A stretch of DNA of 64,000 bases, taken from positions 1-64,000 of the forward strand of contig NZ_FOQA01000004.1 of the NCBI RefSeq assembly GCF_900113635.1, written 5' to 3'. The stretch's first letter is position 1. Each line of letters opens with the position of its first letter. Below the pieces are notes generated by a model. It saw only the letters and a program-made list of their open reading frames with translations, was not told where the DNA came from and did no database searches. The translations under genes and the position numbers were made by a program. This stretch comes from Tindallia magadiensis (GTDB lineage: Bacteria; Bacillota; Clostridia; Peptostreptococcales; Tindalliaceae). Below, in pieces: positions 1-9,085 of the stretch.

Positions 1-139
<139 letters not shown>

Positions 140-268
140 TTCTTCCTGTACCCAAGCTTTTGCTTGCGTTTTCCATCACGTTTTAACGTGTGGTTTCGTT
201 CTCTCTGCTGTTCAGTTTTCAAAGAACTCTCTTTTCTTGTTTGTCCGCCACTCTTAAGCGACTTGAAC

Positions 269-297
269 ATCTTACCATGCTTTGTTTTCGATGTCAA
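269..297 (-). promoter_or_regulatory. rRNA operon promoter P2
   Basis: On the minus strand TTGACA (292-297) is followed after exactly 17 bases by TAAGAT (269-274). A TG dinucleotide one base before the -10 makes it an extended -10 promoter. It lies about 130 bases upstream of the 16S 5' end and is the nearer of two tandem promoters. Confidence 0.85.
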
Positions 298-362
298 TAC
301 TTTTTTTCATCTTGTTTTTCGCTTTGCATTCGTTGCTGCCGCCGTGTTTTAGCGACTTTATT

Positions 363-391
363 ACTTTACCATCTTTCCTTCTCTGTGTCAA
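363..391 (-). promoter_or_regulatory. rRNA operon promoter P1
   Basis: On the minus strand TTGACA (386-391), a 17-base spacer and TAAAGT (363-368) form a strong promoter, again with TG just before the -10. It sits between tRNA-Ile and the 16S gene, so the rRNA operon has its own promoters and need not depend on transcription from the tRNAs. Confidence 0.87.
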
Positions 392-412
392 TGGTTAATT
401 TCTGTTTTTTTC

Positions 413-489
<77 letters not shown>

Positions 490-492
490 TGA

Positions 493-569
493 TGGTCCGG
501 GTGGAGAGATTCGAACTCCCGGCCCCATGGTCCCAAACCATGTGCGCTACCAAACTGCGCTACACCCGG
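493..569 (-). tRNA. tRNA-Pro (anticodon TGG)
   Basis: A complete cloverleaf is visible on the minus strand: acceptor CCGGGTG/CACCCGG, D-arm TAGCGCAGTTTGGTAGCGC, anticodon stem CATGG/CCATG around loop TTTGGGA with anticodon TGG, T-arm GGAGTTCGAATCTC, and an encoded CCA (493-495). It is the first gene of a Pro-Ile tRNA pair upstream of the rRNA operon. Confidence 0.97.
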
Positions 570-622
570 ATACCTTTGTTTCTTTCGCCTGCCATTTTGC
601 GTGGCTTTTGCTGGCAAGAAAT

Positions 623-651
623 AGATTACCATCTACAGCCCTAAGTGTCAA
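623..651 (-). promoter_or_regulatory. Promoter of the tRNA-Pro/tRNA-Ile unit
   Basis: On the minus strand TTGACA (646-651) is followed after 17 bases by TAATCT (623-628), with TG one base before the -10. It lies about 54 bases upstream of tRNA-Pro. The layout and the ATGGTAA sequence around the -10 are shared with the two rRNA promoters downstream, so the three appear to be a matched set of stable-RNA promoters. Confidence 0.82.
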
Positions 652-660
652 GCGATAATT

Positions 661-1851
661 TCAATTTTGTTTTTCGCGATCACTTCGAATTAGCATTTCC
701 AACACTTCCACACAGTCACCAATTATTTTATAATTTGCTACAGAAAAGATTGGCGCCTCCGGGTCAGTGTTTATTGCGATGATTGTTTTCGCATCAGCTA
801 TACCTGCCAAATGTTGAATAGCACCCGATATACCACAGGCTATCATTAGTTGTGGTCTCACGATAGCTCCCGTTTGTCCTATTTGATGAGAATACTCGCT
901 CCATCCTATATCCACCAGAGGTCTACTGACACCTACTTGGCCTTCTAGGATGTCTGCCAACCTTCTTACAAGCTTCATATTTTTCTGCGATCCAATCCCT
1001 CTCCCTGCCGATACAATAACAGATGCATCTCCTATACTTTTCTTTTTTTCTCCAATAATCTCCTTAATTATTTCTATTCTTGGCTTTATTTCTCCTTTGT
1101 AATTTACCCTTTTAACGGTTCCTTCTCTATAATAGTCTGGTTCTTTTGCATTCATTATTCCAGGTCGCATGGTTGCCATTTGAGGTCTTTGGTCCGGACA
1201 CATTATCGTTGCCATTAAATTCCCGCCAAAAGCTGGTCTCGTTTGATAGAGATAGCCACAGACATCATCTATCTCCAGTCGGGTGCAGTCGGCTGTTAAG
1301 CCAGTTTGTAATCTTGCCGCTATTCTTGGAGCAAGCGACCTTCCGAAGCTGGTTGCACCAAAAAGAAAAATAGTAGGTATTTCTTCTTCTAAGATAGTTG
1401 TCATTGCATCAAAGTGATATTCATCCTGCTGACTCTCTAATAATGCATGGCTGCAAAGGATGACTCTATCGGCACCGTATGCTATTAACTCTTTTGCCCA
1501 GTGACTGCTTTCTCCATCGATAAGTACAGCCGTAAGTTTATGATTGCTTTTATCAGCCAATTCTCTCCCTTTACCTAGTAACTCATAAACAACCGGATGC
1601 ATGATCCCGTTTTTGTGTTCTGCATAAATCCATATACCAGATGTCTTTTTTCTATTTATCGTCTCTGATCTTTTTTGTTTAATAGAAATTGCTTCATAAG
1701 GACAACTATCAATACAGCCTCCACATAATATGCAATGATTTTCTTCTAGCACAACTTTGTTGCCCTTCTTATATAGAGCGTTTACCGGACAGCTTCTTAT
1801 ACAATTTCCACAAGCATTACATGCCGAATATTCAATCCTTAGATCCGCCAT
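661..1851 (-). CDS. etfA: Electron transfer flavoprotein alpha subunit with N-terminal 2x[4Fe-4S] domain
   Basis: This 396-residue FAD-binding subunit passes electrons between a partner dehydrogenase and ferredoxin/NAD. Residues 1-55 carry two clusters, C11/C14/C17/C21 and C40/C43/C46/C50. The Etf alpha body follows, and the C-terminal FAD motif reads DIGWSEYSHQIGQTG and then ACGISGAIQHLAG. The fused ferredoxin domain is typical of EtfA/LctC proteins in anaerobic bifurcating lactate dehydrogenase complexes (Acetobacterium woodii LctBCD). Its start overlaps the end of etfB by 20 bases and has an AGGAGGTG site upstream, so the two are translationally linked. It is the last gene of the serA operon. 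No clear terminator follows before the tRNA promoter. Confidence 0.95.
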   Translation of the reverse strand: MADLRIEYSACNACGNCIRSCPVNALYKKGNKVVLEENHCILCGGCIDSCPYEAISIKQKRSETINRKKTSGIWIYAEHKNGIMHPVVYELLGKGRELADKSNHKLTAVLIDGESSHWAKELIAYGADRVILCSHALLESQQDEYHFDAMTTILEEEIPTIFLFGATSFGRSLAPRIAARLQTGLTADCTRLEIDDVCGYLYQTRPAFGGNLMATIMCPDQRPQMATMRPGIMNAKEPDYYREGTVKRVNYKGEIKPRIEIIKEIIGEKKKSIGDASVIVSAGRGIGSQKNMKLVRRLADILEGQVGVSRPLVDIGWSEYSHQIGQTGAIVRPQLMIACGISGAIQHLAGIADAKTIIAINTDPEAPIFSVANYKIIGDCVEVLEMLIRSDREKQN

Positions 1852-2632
1852 TGCCTAGCACCTCCTCTATAACTTTCTTTATTTTTACTGCTTTTTCTTC
1901 CGTACTTCCTGAAATTTCAATGGCTTCACTATCTCTCTCCGGCATAAATGTCTTAACTACCTGAGTTGGTGAGCCACATAGTCCTAATTTGCTTATTTCC
2001 GCTTTCAGATCCTGGGCATCTTTTCTTATAACCTCAACTGTTTCACTCTGTAAAACACCTTCTATCGATGGCATTCTAGGCATATTTATATCTTTTACAA
2101 CTGTTAAAAGTGCCGGAAGCTCTACTTTCAATAGTTGATATCCGTTATCTATTTCTTTTTTGCATATTAAATAATTGCTCTTCACTTCCAATACTTCCGT
2201 CACATCTGTTACATGAGGTATTCCCAATTGTTCTGCCAATTCTGGTCCTATTTGAGCTGTGTCTCCATCAACTGCCATTTTGCCACACAATATTAGATCC
2301 ACTGGCATTAAATCTCTTATTCCTAAAGACAACGTATAAGAGGTCGCCAACGTATCAGCACCAGCAAACGCTTTATCTGACAACAGTACGGCTTGATCTA
2401 TCCCCCTTCCCACTGCATCTTTTAACAACCTTTCTGTTTCAGGGATTCCCATACTAATAGCAATCGTCTGGCCTCCTGTTTTTTCTTTGATTTGAATCGC
2501 TTCTTCAATAGCGTAGGTATCGAAAGGATTCGTAACCGATTGCCTTCCATCACGAATGATTGTATTCGTCTCAGGATGCAACTGCACCTTATTAGTAGAT
2601 GGAACTTGTTTAATACACACTACAATTTTCAT
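1832..2632 (-). CDS. etfB: Electron transfer flavoprotein beta subunit
   Basis: This 266-residue protein begins MKIVVCIKQVP, the standard EtfB opening, and contains the GADTLATSYTLS and DGDTAQIGPELAEQLG segments characteristic of the family. In bifurcating Etf complexes the beta subunit holds the second flavin and binds NAD(H). It overlaps the upstream dehydrogenase by 4 bases (ATGA) and the downstream etfA by 20, so the three are tightly coupled. Whether the bifurcating FAD site is fully preserved cannot be settled by eye, but the fused-ferredoxin EtfA partner supports the bifurcating type. Confidence 0.95.
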   Translation of the reverse strand: MKIVVCIKQVPSTNKVQLHPETNTIIRDGRQSVTNPFDTYAIEEAIQIKEKTGGQTIAISMGIPETERLLKDAVGRGIDQAVLLSDKAFAGADTLATSYTLSLGIRDLMPVDLILCGKMAVDGDTAQIGPELAEQLGIPHVTDVTEVLEVKSNYLICKKEIDNGYQLLKVELPALLTVVKDINMPRMPSIEGVLQSETVEVIRKDAQDLKAEISKLGLCGSPTQVVKTFMPERDSEAIEISGSTEEKAVKIKKVIEEVLGNGGSKD

Positions 2633-4221
2633 TTTTTCTCCTCCTGGCCTTCTGTGAAAGAAAAAAGATTTCCCCTCCCAAGTATTCCAAGCGGATCAAA
2701 GGTTCTTTTCAGGCTTTTCATCTGCTCAACAGCCGCCGAGCCATACATTGTTTCCAGGAACTGGTATTTAAGTTTTCCCACTCCATGTTCAGCCGACACA
2801 ACGCCGCCTACCTTTGATATTTCGCTGGCCCACTCAGCATATATTTCTTTTCCTAGTTCATACTCCCTTTCATTTCTGGGTAATAGATTTACGTGCAAAT
2901 GATTATCCCCTATATGCCCCCATACGGCCGACCGGATCCCGCTATCTTTTAATTTTTCACGGTATCCCTTGATTACCCAATCCAAAAATTCATCTGGAAC
3001 CGCCATATCTGTTCCCAATTTGGTAATGGCTGGACAGTCCTTTTTTCGTTCATCAATGAGCATGTTAACGCTTTCAGGAATGGCATGTCTGAAAAACAAA
3101 AGTCTATCTCGATCCACATCCACTCTCGCTACCCATGTATGTTTGGGATCTCCATCTGCTCTTTTTATCTTTTTTTTCAATAAATTCAGAAGTCCAATAG
3201 CTTCCTGCGTTGTTTCTACATGAATTTCAACATATACGGCCGCCTTCATCTCCGGACTTATATCTGGTAAGCTAGCAAAGGTGAGTCCTTTTTTCTTTTG
3301 AACTCTCAGAATCTCTAATGCATCACCATCAAAATATTCTATAGAGGCAACTTTATCTGTTTTCCTTCTTATCTCTTTAACAAAATTGACCGCCAGTGCT
3401 TCTTGAAGAAAGAAGCAGCTGATCCCCCATACAACTGGGGGCATTTTCAATAACTTCACCTCTATTTCACTGATGATAGCAAGCGTACCGTCAGAGCCTA
3501 TCAATAGATCAATCACATCCATATCGTCTGCTACATAATATCCTGAGGCGTTTTTTATGTTCGGGGATTGGTATTCTGGCAGTTTCAGTTTTAATAAATT
3601 TCCTTGTTCGGTAATCAACTCTGCTTCTCGACCTTTTGCAATGATTTTTCCTCGCTTTATTTCCACCGTATCGCCACTAGTAAGCACCAATCGAAGGCTG
3701 ATAACATAGTGTCTGATTGACCCGTAACGATAGCTTCTAGCTCCGGATGCATTACAAGCAACCATTCCCCCTAAGGTTGCAGAAGCTTCTGTTGGATCCG
3801 GACTGAAGAAATGTTCCGGATCATCACAGAACTCTATATATGCTTTTTTATCGTCTTCCATCCAATCATGATGATCAAAAGCCTTCATTTCAATTTTTTT
3901 ACGCAATTGAGATAGAGTGATTCCCGGCTGTAATCGAAGATAGTAAGATCCTTCATCATCTTTTCTCATTCCCACTACCTTATTCATCCGTGATATGTTC
4001 ATAATGTGCCCTTTAAGAGGTACAGCTCCTGCTGCAAGGCCTGTTCTTCCCCCTTGCAAGGTGATTGGCATTTGTCTGTCCGCCATTTTTTTCACGATAT
4101 GAATCATTTCTCTTTCACACTGTGGAAAAGAAATGCTCTCAGCTTTTCCTACCATTCTTGATTCATCTCGTAAAAACTCAGTATATTCCTCAGTCATTGG
4201 TCTGATAAGATTCTTATCCAT
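2629..4221 (-). CDS. FAD-binding 2-hydroxyacid dehydrogenase (GlcD/LctD family)
   Basis: This 530-residue flavoprotein has a PCMH-type FAD domain (about residues 45-230, with GGRTGLAAG at 57-65 and ASATLGGMVACNASG) and a C-terminal FAD-oxidase domain with the metal-binding GHIGDNHLHVN and the EHGVGK motif. The family oxidises D-lactate, glycolate or D-2-hydroxyglutarate. Adjacent etfB/etfA genes give it the layout of the A. woodii lactate dehydrogenase/Etf complex. It follows serA by only 22 bases and so is probably in the serine T-box operon. That context also allows it to be a D-2-hydroxyglutarate dehydrogenase that clears a SerA side product. The exact substrate is unresolved. Confidence 0.9.
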   Translation of the reverse strand: MDKNLIRPMTEEYTEFLRDESRMVGKAESISFPQCEREMIHIVKKMADRQMPITLQGGRTGLAAGAVPLKGHIMNISRMNKVVGMRKDDEGSYYLRLQPGITLSQLRKKIEMKAFDHHDWMEDDKKAYIEFCDDPEHFFSPDPTEASATLGGMVACNASGARSYRYGSIRHYVISLRLVLTSGDTVEIKRGKIIAKGREAELITEQGNLLKLKLPEYQSPNIKNASGYYVADDMDVIDLLIGSDGTLAIISEIEVKLLKMPPVVWGISCFFLQEALAVNFVKEIRRKTDKVASIEYFDGDALEILRVQKKKGLTFASLPDISPEMKAAVYVEIHVETTQEAIGLLNLLKKKIKRADGDPKHTWVARVDVDRDRLLFFRHAIPESVNMLIDERKKDCPAITKLGTDMAVPDEFLDWVIKGYREKLKDSGIRSAVWGHIGDNHLHVNLLPRNEREYELGKEIYAEWASEISKVGGVVSAEHGVGKLKYQFLETMYGSAAVEQMKSLKRTFDPLGILGRGNLFSFTEGQEEKK

Positions 4222-4243
4222 GTCTTTCGCAACTCCTTTGTTC

Positions 4244-5824
4244 TTATAAGCGTACCAGTTGCACCTTTAATATTCCCGGAACTTCTTGAATCATCGTTAA
4301 ATCTTCTTCTGATGGTTCAGAGTCGATGGTTAATACCATCATTGCTTGTTCACCCTGTACGTTTCGACTAACCTGCATCGTTGCAATATTAATATGATGT
4401 TCACCTAAATTGGTTCCTATTTTCCCAATCATTCCCGGTTGATCGATGTTTTTTGCTATCAGCATATATGGTGTAGGGACTACATCAAAAACAAAGCCAT
4501 TCACCTCAGCAATCCGAAGCTCTTTTTTCCCAAAAACAGTGCCACCTATCGTAAAGCACTTGTCTTTCGCGTGTATTTTAAGTTGAATAAAATTCAGATA
4601 ACGATCGTCTTCAGATTGTTGGCTTTCTATTACTTCTATGCCTCTGCTTTTTGCTAGCAATTTTGCGTTGACGTAATTCACTTTTTCCTGAATCACCGGT
4701 TCCATCAAGCCTTTTAGAATTGCTAAGGTAATCATTTGTGTTTCCATATGAACCGTTTCACCACGATAAATGATTTCTAACCGATCTACTGGTTCTTTAC
4801 TCATTTGATAATAAAATTTACCCAGTATTTCACCTAACCGCAGGCTGCTTTGAACTTGCTCCAATTCCTGTCGCATCAGGGTTGGCATATTCACTGCATT
4901 AGTAACCATTTCTCCTCTCAAAGCACCCAAAACCTCATGTGCAACCCCAACCCCCACTTTATCTTGAGCCTCAACGGTTCCTGCCCCTATGTGGGGCGTT
5001 AGTGTAACATTTTCCACATCAAATAGAGGTGAGGTCGTGTCAGGTTCGTCTTTCAAAACATCGATTCCGGCCGCTTCCACTATTCCTTGCTGAATCGCCC
5101 ATGTTAAATCCTCTTCATCTATAATGCCGCCTCTGGCACAATTAATGACTTTAATGCCTTTTTTCGCCTTCATCAGCTCATTTTTCCCAATCATGCCAGC
5201 TGTTTCTTTTGTTTTTGGTGTATGAACGGTTACAAAATCGACTTCTTTTATCAATTCTTCTAAGGTTTCTTTTTTTTCGACGCCAAATTTTTCAAACCGA
5301 CTATCGGCAATATAAGGGTCGTAGGCACTTACTTCCATTTCAAAAGCTTGCATTCTCGTTGCCACTAGTGCTCCTATTCTTCCCAACCCTACAATACCTA
5401 GTTTTTTCTTATATAACTCTGTCCCGATATAGCCATGATTATCCCAATGATGTTTCTTCATAGCTTGATGAGCCTGAGGGATTTTGCGGCTAATAGCCAG
5501 CATGTGGCCTACTGTTAATTCTGCCGCTGATACACTATTTGCATCCGGAGTGTTAACAACAATCACTCCTTTTTGGGTAGCAGAAGGCATATGAATATTA
5601 TCCACACCATTTCCCGCCCGGCCAACTACTTTTAGATTTTTGGCATAGCTAAATAGTTCTTCGTCTACTTTTGTATAGCTTCTCACTACAATAGCATCAT
5701 ATTCTTCTATGATCGATAAAAGCTCCTCTCGAGGTGGCTTCATCTTTATATCTACCTTTGCTCCCGATTCCTGAAGTACCTTTAACCCTTTTTCAGATAT
5801 CTTTTCTGTTACCAAGATTTTCAT
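4244..5824 (-). CDS. serA: D-3-phosphoglycerate dehydrogenase
   Basis: This 526-residue enzyme catalyses the first step of serine synthesis, oxidising 3-phosphoglycerate with NAD+. It has the D-isomer 2-hydroxyacid dehydrogenase fold with GLGRIG at 146-151, the substrate sequence GRAGNGVDN, and the catalytic trio R231, E260 and H278. After these come an intervening ASB-type domain and a C-terminal ACT domain (about 455-526). This is the long, Bacillus-like form. The start at 5824 (MKILVTEK) is chosen because GGAGGA lies 6 bases upstream; reading further upstream would enter the T-box terminator. It is regulated by the serine T-box and leads into the dehydrogenase/Etf genes. Confidence 0.96.
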   Translation of the reverse strand: MKILVTEKISEKGLKVLQESGAKVDIKMKPPREELLSIIEEYDAIVVRSYTKVDEELFSYAKNLKVVGRAGNGVDNIHMPSATQKGVIVVNTPDANSVSAAELTVGHMLAISRKIPQAHQAMKKHHWDNHGYIGTELYKKKLGIVGLGRIGALVATRMQAFEMEVSAYDPYIADSRFEKFGVEKKETLEELIKEVDFVTVHTPKTKETAGMIGKNELMKAKKGIKVINCARGGIIDEEDLTWAIQQGIVEAAGIDVLKDEPDTTSPLFDVENVTLTPHIGAGTVEAQDKVGVGVAHEVLGALRGEMVTNAVNMPTLMRQELEQVQSSLRLGEILGKFYYQMSKEPVDRLEIIYRGETVHMETQMITLAILKGLMEPVIQEKVNYVNAKLLAKSRGIEVIESQQSEDDRYLNFIQLKIHAKDKCFTIGGTVFGKKELRIAEVNGFVFDVVPTPYMLIAKNIDQPGMIGKIGTNLGEHHINIATMQVSRNVQGEQAMMVLTIDSEPSEEDLTMIQEVPGILKVQLVRL

Positions 5825-5850
5825 TTTGATTCCTCCTCGAATTTTTATAT

Positions 5851-6120
5851 AAAAAAACAGCTTTCCTCCCTGATATTTAATATCAAGGGCGAAAGCTGTT
5901 CTAAATACTCCCACGGTGCCACCTTGGTTAATTTTATCTTTTTTAACAGATCACAAGATAAAACCATCTTCATAAAGCTAATATCGATATCTCACCGGGT
6001 AGTTTTGCTACCATCTCCAGAGTGGATTCAGCAGGTTATGGTGCTGACTCCCACCAACCGTCAGCTCTCTGAAACCTTCTCTGCTTACTATTCTCTTTCA
6101 TTGATTCTATTATTTAATTT
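5851..6120 (-). promoter_or_regulatory. T-box riboswitch, serine specifier (UCC), upstream of serA
   Basis: The minus-strand leader contains the T-box antiterminator sequence GGTGGCACCGTGGGA (complement of 5909-5922). Stem I has AGAGAGCTGACGG and GTTGGTGGGAGTCAGC features, with a specifier loop GAATCCACTC. The likely specifier codon is TCC (6024-6026), which is serine and fits serA. The leader ends in an intrinsic terminator (5851-5900): AACAGCTTTC pairs with GAAAGCTGTT and is followed by a run of seven T. Uncharged tRNA-Ser should stabilise the antiterminator and allow transcription. The specifier assignment comes from position, not folding. Confidence 0.94.
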
Positions 6121-6126
6121 CGTTCC

Positions 6127-6155
6127 ATCATACAGGGACTTTTGTTCTTTGTCAA
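6127..6155 (-). promoter_or_regulatory. Promoter of the serA T-box operon
   Basis: On the minus strand TTGACA (6150-6155) is separated by 17 bases from TATGAT (6127-6132). Transcription would begin near 6120, just before T-box stem I. Confidence 0.88.
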
Positions 6156-6173
6156 CAACTTTTTTCTGCAAGC

Positions 6174-6932
6174 TTATTCTATTGCCTTTCCGTCTGTTGT
6201 AATAATTACTTCCCGATAAGGAACAATCATTTCTGCCTCTAACATTGCTTTTCTAACAGCACTGACAATACCTGCGCAGCAAGGAACCTGCATTCGTGTC
6301 ACCGTAATACTTCTGGGCTGGTTTTTCTTAAAGATTTCTGTTAATTTGCTCTGATAATATTCATTATCATCTAATTTAGGGCACCCTATTAGAGTAATTC
6401 TATTTTTAATAAAATCCTCATGAAAGCGACCATAGGCAAAAGCTGTGCAGTCTGCCGCTATTAACAAATCAGCATTTTTCAGATAAGGTGCCTCCGGATG
6501 GATTAGATTCATTTGAACCGGCCATTGAGCCAGCTGAGATAAAGGTTTCTGATCAGAACTGTTATTCTGATTCTGATTCAAAGAGTGTTTATCACTGTCT
6601 ATTGGTGTTATGTCTCTATCAATAGCTCTTGCCATTGTTCCAGGACATCCACATGGCATTGGATCTTTCTGTTGTTCCTTTTGAAGATTTTCACGTTCTT
6701 TTATTTTTGTCATTACTAACTCTTCATCATAAGGTAATGCTTCACGTTGAATCATTTCGATGGCACCTGTAGGGCACTCTGGTAAACAGTCTCCCAGACC
6801 ATCGCAATAAGCATCGCTGATGAGGCGAGCTTTCCCATCAATCAATTCAATAGCACCTTCATGACATGCGGTTATACAGTCTCCACATCCATTGCAAAGT
6901 TCTTCATTTATCTGGATAATTTTTCTTTTCAT
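6174..6932 (-). CDS. 4Fe-4S dicluster ferredoxin-like protein of unknown function
   Basis: The protein has 252 residues. The first cluster motif is C13/C16/C19/C23. The second, CDGLGDCLPEC, has Leu at the position of its second cysteine (C43, L46, C49, C53); as far as recalled, this is usual for the family. The C-terminal part has further conserved cysteines (MPCGCPG near residue 100 and VPCCAG near 220) that may form another metal or redox site. Proteins of this type occur in strict anaerobes, often near redox-stress genes, without an assigned reaction. The start at 6932 has AAGGAGG upstream. It is a single-gene unit with a consensus promoter. Confidence 0.88.
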   Translation of the reverse strand: MKRKIIQINEELCNGCGDCITACHEGAIELIDGKARLISDAYCDGLGDCLPECPTGAIEMIQREALPYDEELVMTKIKERENLQKEQQKDPMPCGCPGTMARAIDRDITPIDSDKHSLNQNQNNSSDQKPLSQLAQWPVQMNLIHPEAPYLKNADLLIAADCTAFAYGRFHEDFIKNRITLIGCPKLDDNEYYQSKLTEIFKKNQPRSITVTRMQVPCCAGIVSAVRKAMLEAEMIVPYREVIITTDGKAIE

Positions 6933-6973
6933 TTGATTTCCTCCTTGTACTTTTTCATTCATTCTTTACAATT

Positions 6974-7002
6974 ATTATAGTATTCCAATACCATAATGTC
7001 AA
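6974..7002 (-). promoter_or_regulatory. Consensus sigma-A promoter of the ferredoxin-like gene
   Basis: On the minus strand TTGACA (6997-7002), a 17-base spacer and TATAAT (6974-6979) match the consensus at all 12 positions. The start codon at 6932 is about 35 bases downstream of the expected transcription start. Confidence 0.9.
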
Positions 7003-7014
7003 TATTTTTTTATA

Positions 7015-7044
7015 AAAAAGCTTCTTTCTCTTCAGAAAGAAGCC
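7015..7044 (-). terminator. Intrinsic terminator after the chemoreceptor gene
   Basis: On the minus strand GGCTTCTTTCT pairs with AGAAAGAAGC around a GAAG loop and is followed by six T. It lies directly after the chemoreceptor stop codon. Confidence 0.9.
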
Positions 7045-7051
7045 TTCGAGG

Positions 7052-9049
7052 TTATACTTTAAATTGTTTCACAAGATCTTCCAACGTATTCGTTATGTTT
7101 GCAAGTTCTTTGGCTGCCTCGCTGGTTTCCCCAGCTCCACTAGCAGCGTCTGCGGCTACACTGTTTACATCTACAATGTTTTCTGCGATTTCATTAGTTC
7201 CGTTCGCTATTTCTTCAGAAGATCTAGCTACTTCATCGACTTTTTGAGATACTGACTCTACGTTGCCCGCTACTTCATTAGAAGCTGTAGAAATCTCGCT
7301 GGCTGATCTAGCTAATTCATTAACGCCTTCCGAAATTTCTGCTACACCTCTTGAAGCTTCTGCCGCATTATTGGCAATTTCTTCAATTTCCAAGTTAACA
7401 GCATTCACTTCATTCGACGCGTTTACAGCCGCATCAGAGATGTCACCAGCCGTCGCAGACTGTTCTGTAACAGCAGCGGCAATCGAGTTCGTTATTTCTG
7501 TAATCTCCTGAATCACCTCTGTGATTGATTTTACCGCTTCCACAGCTCCTGTGGTTCTCGTTTGCATATTTTCTATCTGACTCCTGATTTCCTCCGTTGC
7601 TTCTCCAGTCTGTTTTGCCAGTTCCTTTACTTCGTTAGCAACAACAGCAAATCCCTTGCCTGCTTCACCAGCTCCTGCCGCTTCGATGGCTGCGTTTAAT
7701 GCTAGCATATTGGTCTGATCAGCTATATCATTAATTACATCGATTATTTTTCCAATTTGAGTGGATAATTGATCTAAGTTTCCAATAATCTCATTGGTTT
7801 CTTCTGCTTTTTCTTCTGCACTTGCGGTGATTTCCATTGAACGCTCACAGTTTTCACTAACTTCATTTAAGGAGATATTAATTTCTTTGATAGCTGTCAC
7901 TACACTATTCACAGCCGAAGACACTTCATTAGTTGACTTTGCACTGTTTTGAATTTTTCTGGATATATCATTAACCAGCTCTGATACGGATTGTGCCCCT
8001 GCAGAGCTTTGTTCAGAAGCAGAAGCCATATTTCTTAAAGTTGCATTCATTTCTTCAACAGCAGAAACAACTACATTCAAGTTGTTTTTCGCCTCATCAG
8101 AAGCTTCTGCTGTACCTGCAATGCTTGCTGTTATTTGCTCTACTGCCGCACTCACTGTTTCCATTTTCGAACTCAGTTCTTCGCTATTAGCCGCCATCGT
8201 ATCGGCAACTTCTCCTAAGTTATCCGAAGATTTTTTTAATGTAGAAGTAGTAGCATTGATATCTTGAACAGTCAGTTGAATTTTTTCGACAAATTGATTA
8301 AAGTACTTGGCCATCATCCCCACTTCATCCTGGGTATCTATCTCTAATCTTGTGGTCAGATCACCTTCCCCTTCGGCAATATCCTTCAACATATCTGTCA
8401 CTCGCTGAATAGGTTTAATGGCTCCCTTATTCAGCATCAAGCCTACAATCACAGCAATGATAATAGCAGCAATAATTAATACGACGGTTATTGTTAATAC
8501 CGTCTGCTGAGTTTGCATACTTTGCTGAATTAATTGGTCTGACAGTTGACCATAACCATTATTCACCTGTGTCATTAGCCTGCGCACTTCTTCAAGGTTT
8601 GGTACGGTTGTACTGCGATAGATTTGCTGAGCTTCTTCCAGGTCACCAGCACGGATCGCTTCGTTAATATCATGAGCACTAGTATGTATCGCAGCGTGAG
8701 GTTCTTCCATATTTCGTAATGCTTGCTGCATTTCAGCAGGTAAGGAACTAAATTCTTCCGTTTCGATAAAATCATAATACCATGTTCCCAAATTGCACGC
8801 TGTATAATCTAGCTGTCCCTGGAACAAACCTTCCTCATTAAGCGTATCTGATAGTTCCTGACGCCAATCCAGATGATCTATTTCAACTTCTCTGATCCTT
8901 CTGGTTAGCAACAGGTTTTCTTGCACTTCCGTTTCAATATTTGCAATGAATTGGGCTGAGTAAAATCCAGTGAATCCAATAATAACAGCCAAAGCACCTA
9001 AAACCACCAGCGATATTGTGATTTTCATTTTAATCGACATGTTTTTCAT
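7052..9049 (-). CDS. Methyl-accepting chemotaxis protein with an extracytoplasmic CZB-like sensor
   Basis: This chemoreceptor has 665 residues. TM1 is at about 8-30, followed by an external sensor, TM2 at about 175-200, a HAMP domain (about 200-255) and a long cytoplasmic coiled coil. Its hairpin tip reads [18 protein letters not shown] and binds CheA/CheW. The sensor has H59-x2-W62, C85-x4-W90 and histidines 118, 122 and 126, which resembles the zinc-binding CZB pattern (HxxW...CxxGxW...HxxxH). CZB is usually cytoplasmic and C-terminal, so an external N-terminal copy is a variant; metal or redox sensing is inferred. The start at 9049 is preferred because AGGGAG lies upstream. Confidence 0.93.
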   Translation of the reverse strand: MKNMSIKMKITISLVVLGALAVIIGFTGFYSAQFIANIETEVQENLLLTRRIREVEIDHLDWRQELSDTLNEEGLFQGQLDYTACNLGTWYYDFIETEEFSSLPAEMQQALRNMEEPHAAIHTSAHDINEAIRAGDLEEAQQIYRSTTVPNLEEVRRLMTQVNNGYGQLSDQLIQQSMQTQQTVLTITVVLIIAAIIIAVIVGLMLNKGAIKPIQRVTDMLKDIAEGEGDLTTRLEIDTQDEVGMMAKYFNQFVEKIQLTVQDINATTSTLKKSSDNLGEVADTMAANSEELSSKMETVSAAVEQITASIAGTAEASDEAKNNLNVVVSAVEEMNATLRNMASASEQSSAGAQSVSELVNDISRKIQNSAKSTNEVSSAVNSVVTAIKEINISLNEVSENCERSMEITASAEEKAEETNEIIGNLDQLSTQIGKIIDVINDIADQTNMLALNAAIEAAGAGEAGKGFAVVANEVKELAKQTGEATEEIRSQIENMQTRTTGAVEAVKSITEVIQEITEITNSIAAAVTEQSATAGDISDAAVNASNEVNAVNLEIEEIANNAAEASRGVAEISEGVNELARSASEISTASNEVAGNVESVSQKVDEVARSSEEIANGTNEIAENIVDVNSVAADAASGAGETSEAAKELANITNTLEDLVKQFKV

Positions 9050-9085
9050 CAAATCACTCCCTAAAAACAAAATTGTTTAATTCAA

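Noticed and set aside
5825-5914. Longer SerA start at 5914
   Set aside because: It reads through the T-box terminator; the start at 5824 has a strong ribosome-binding site and the standard MKILV opening.
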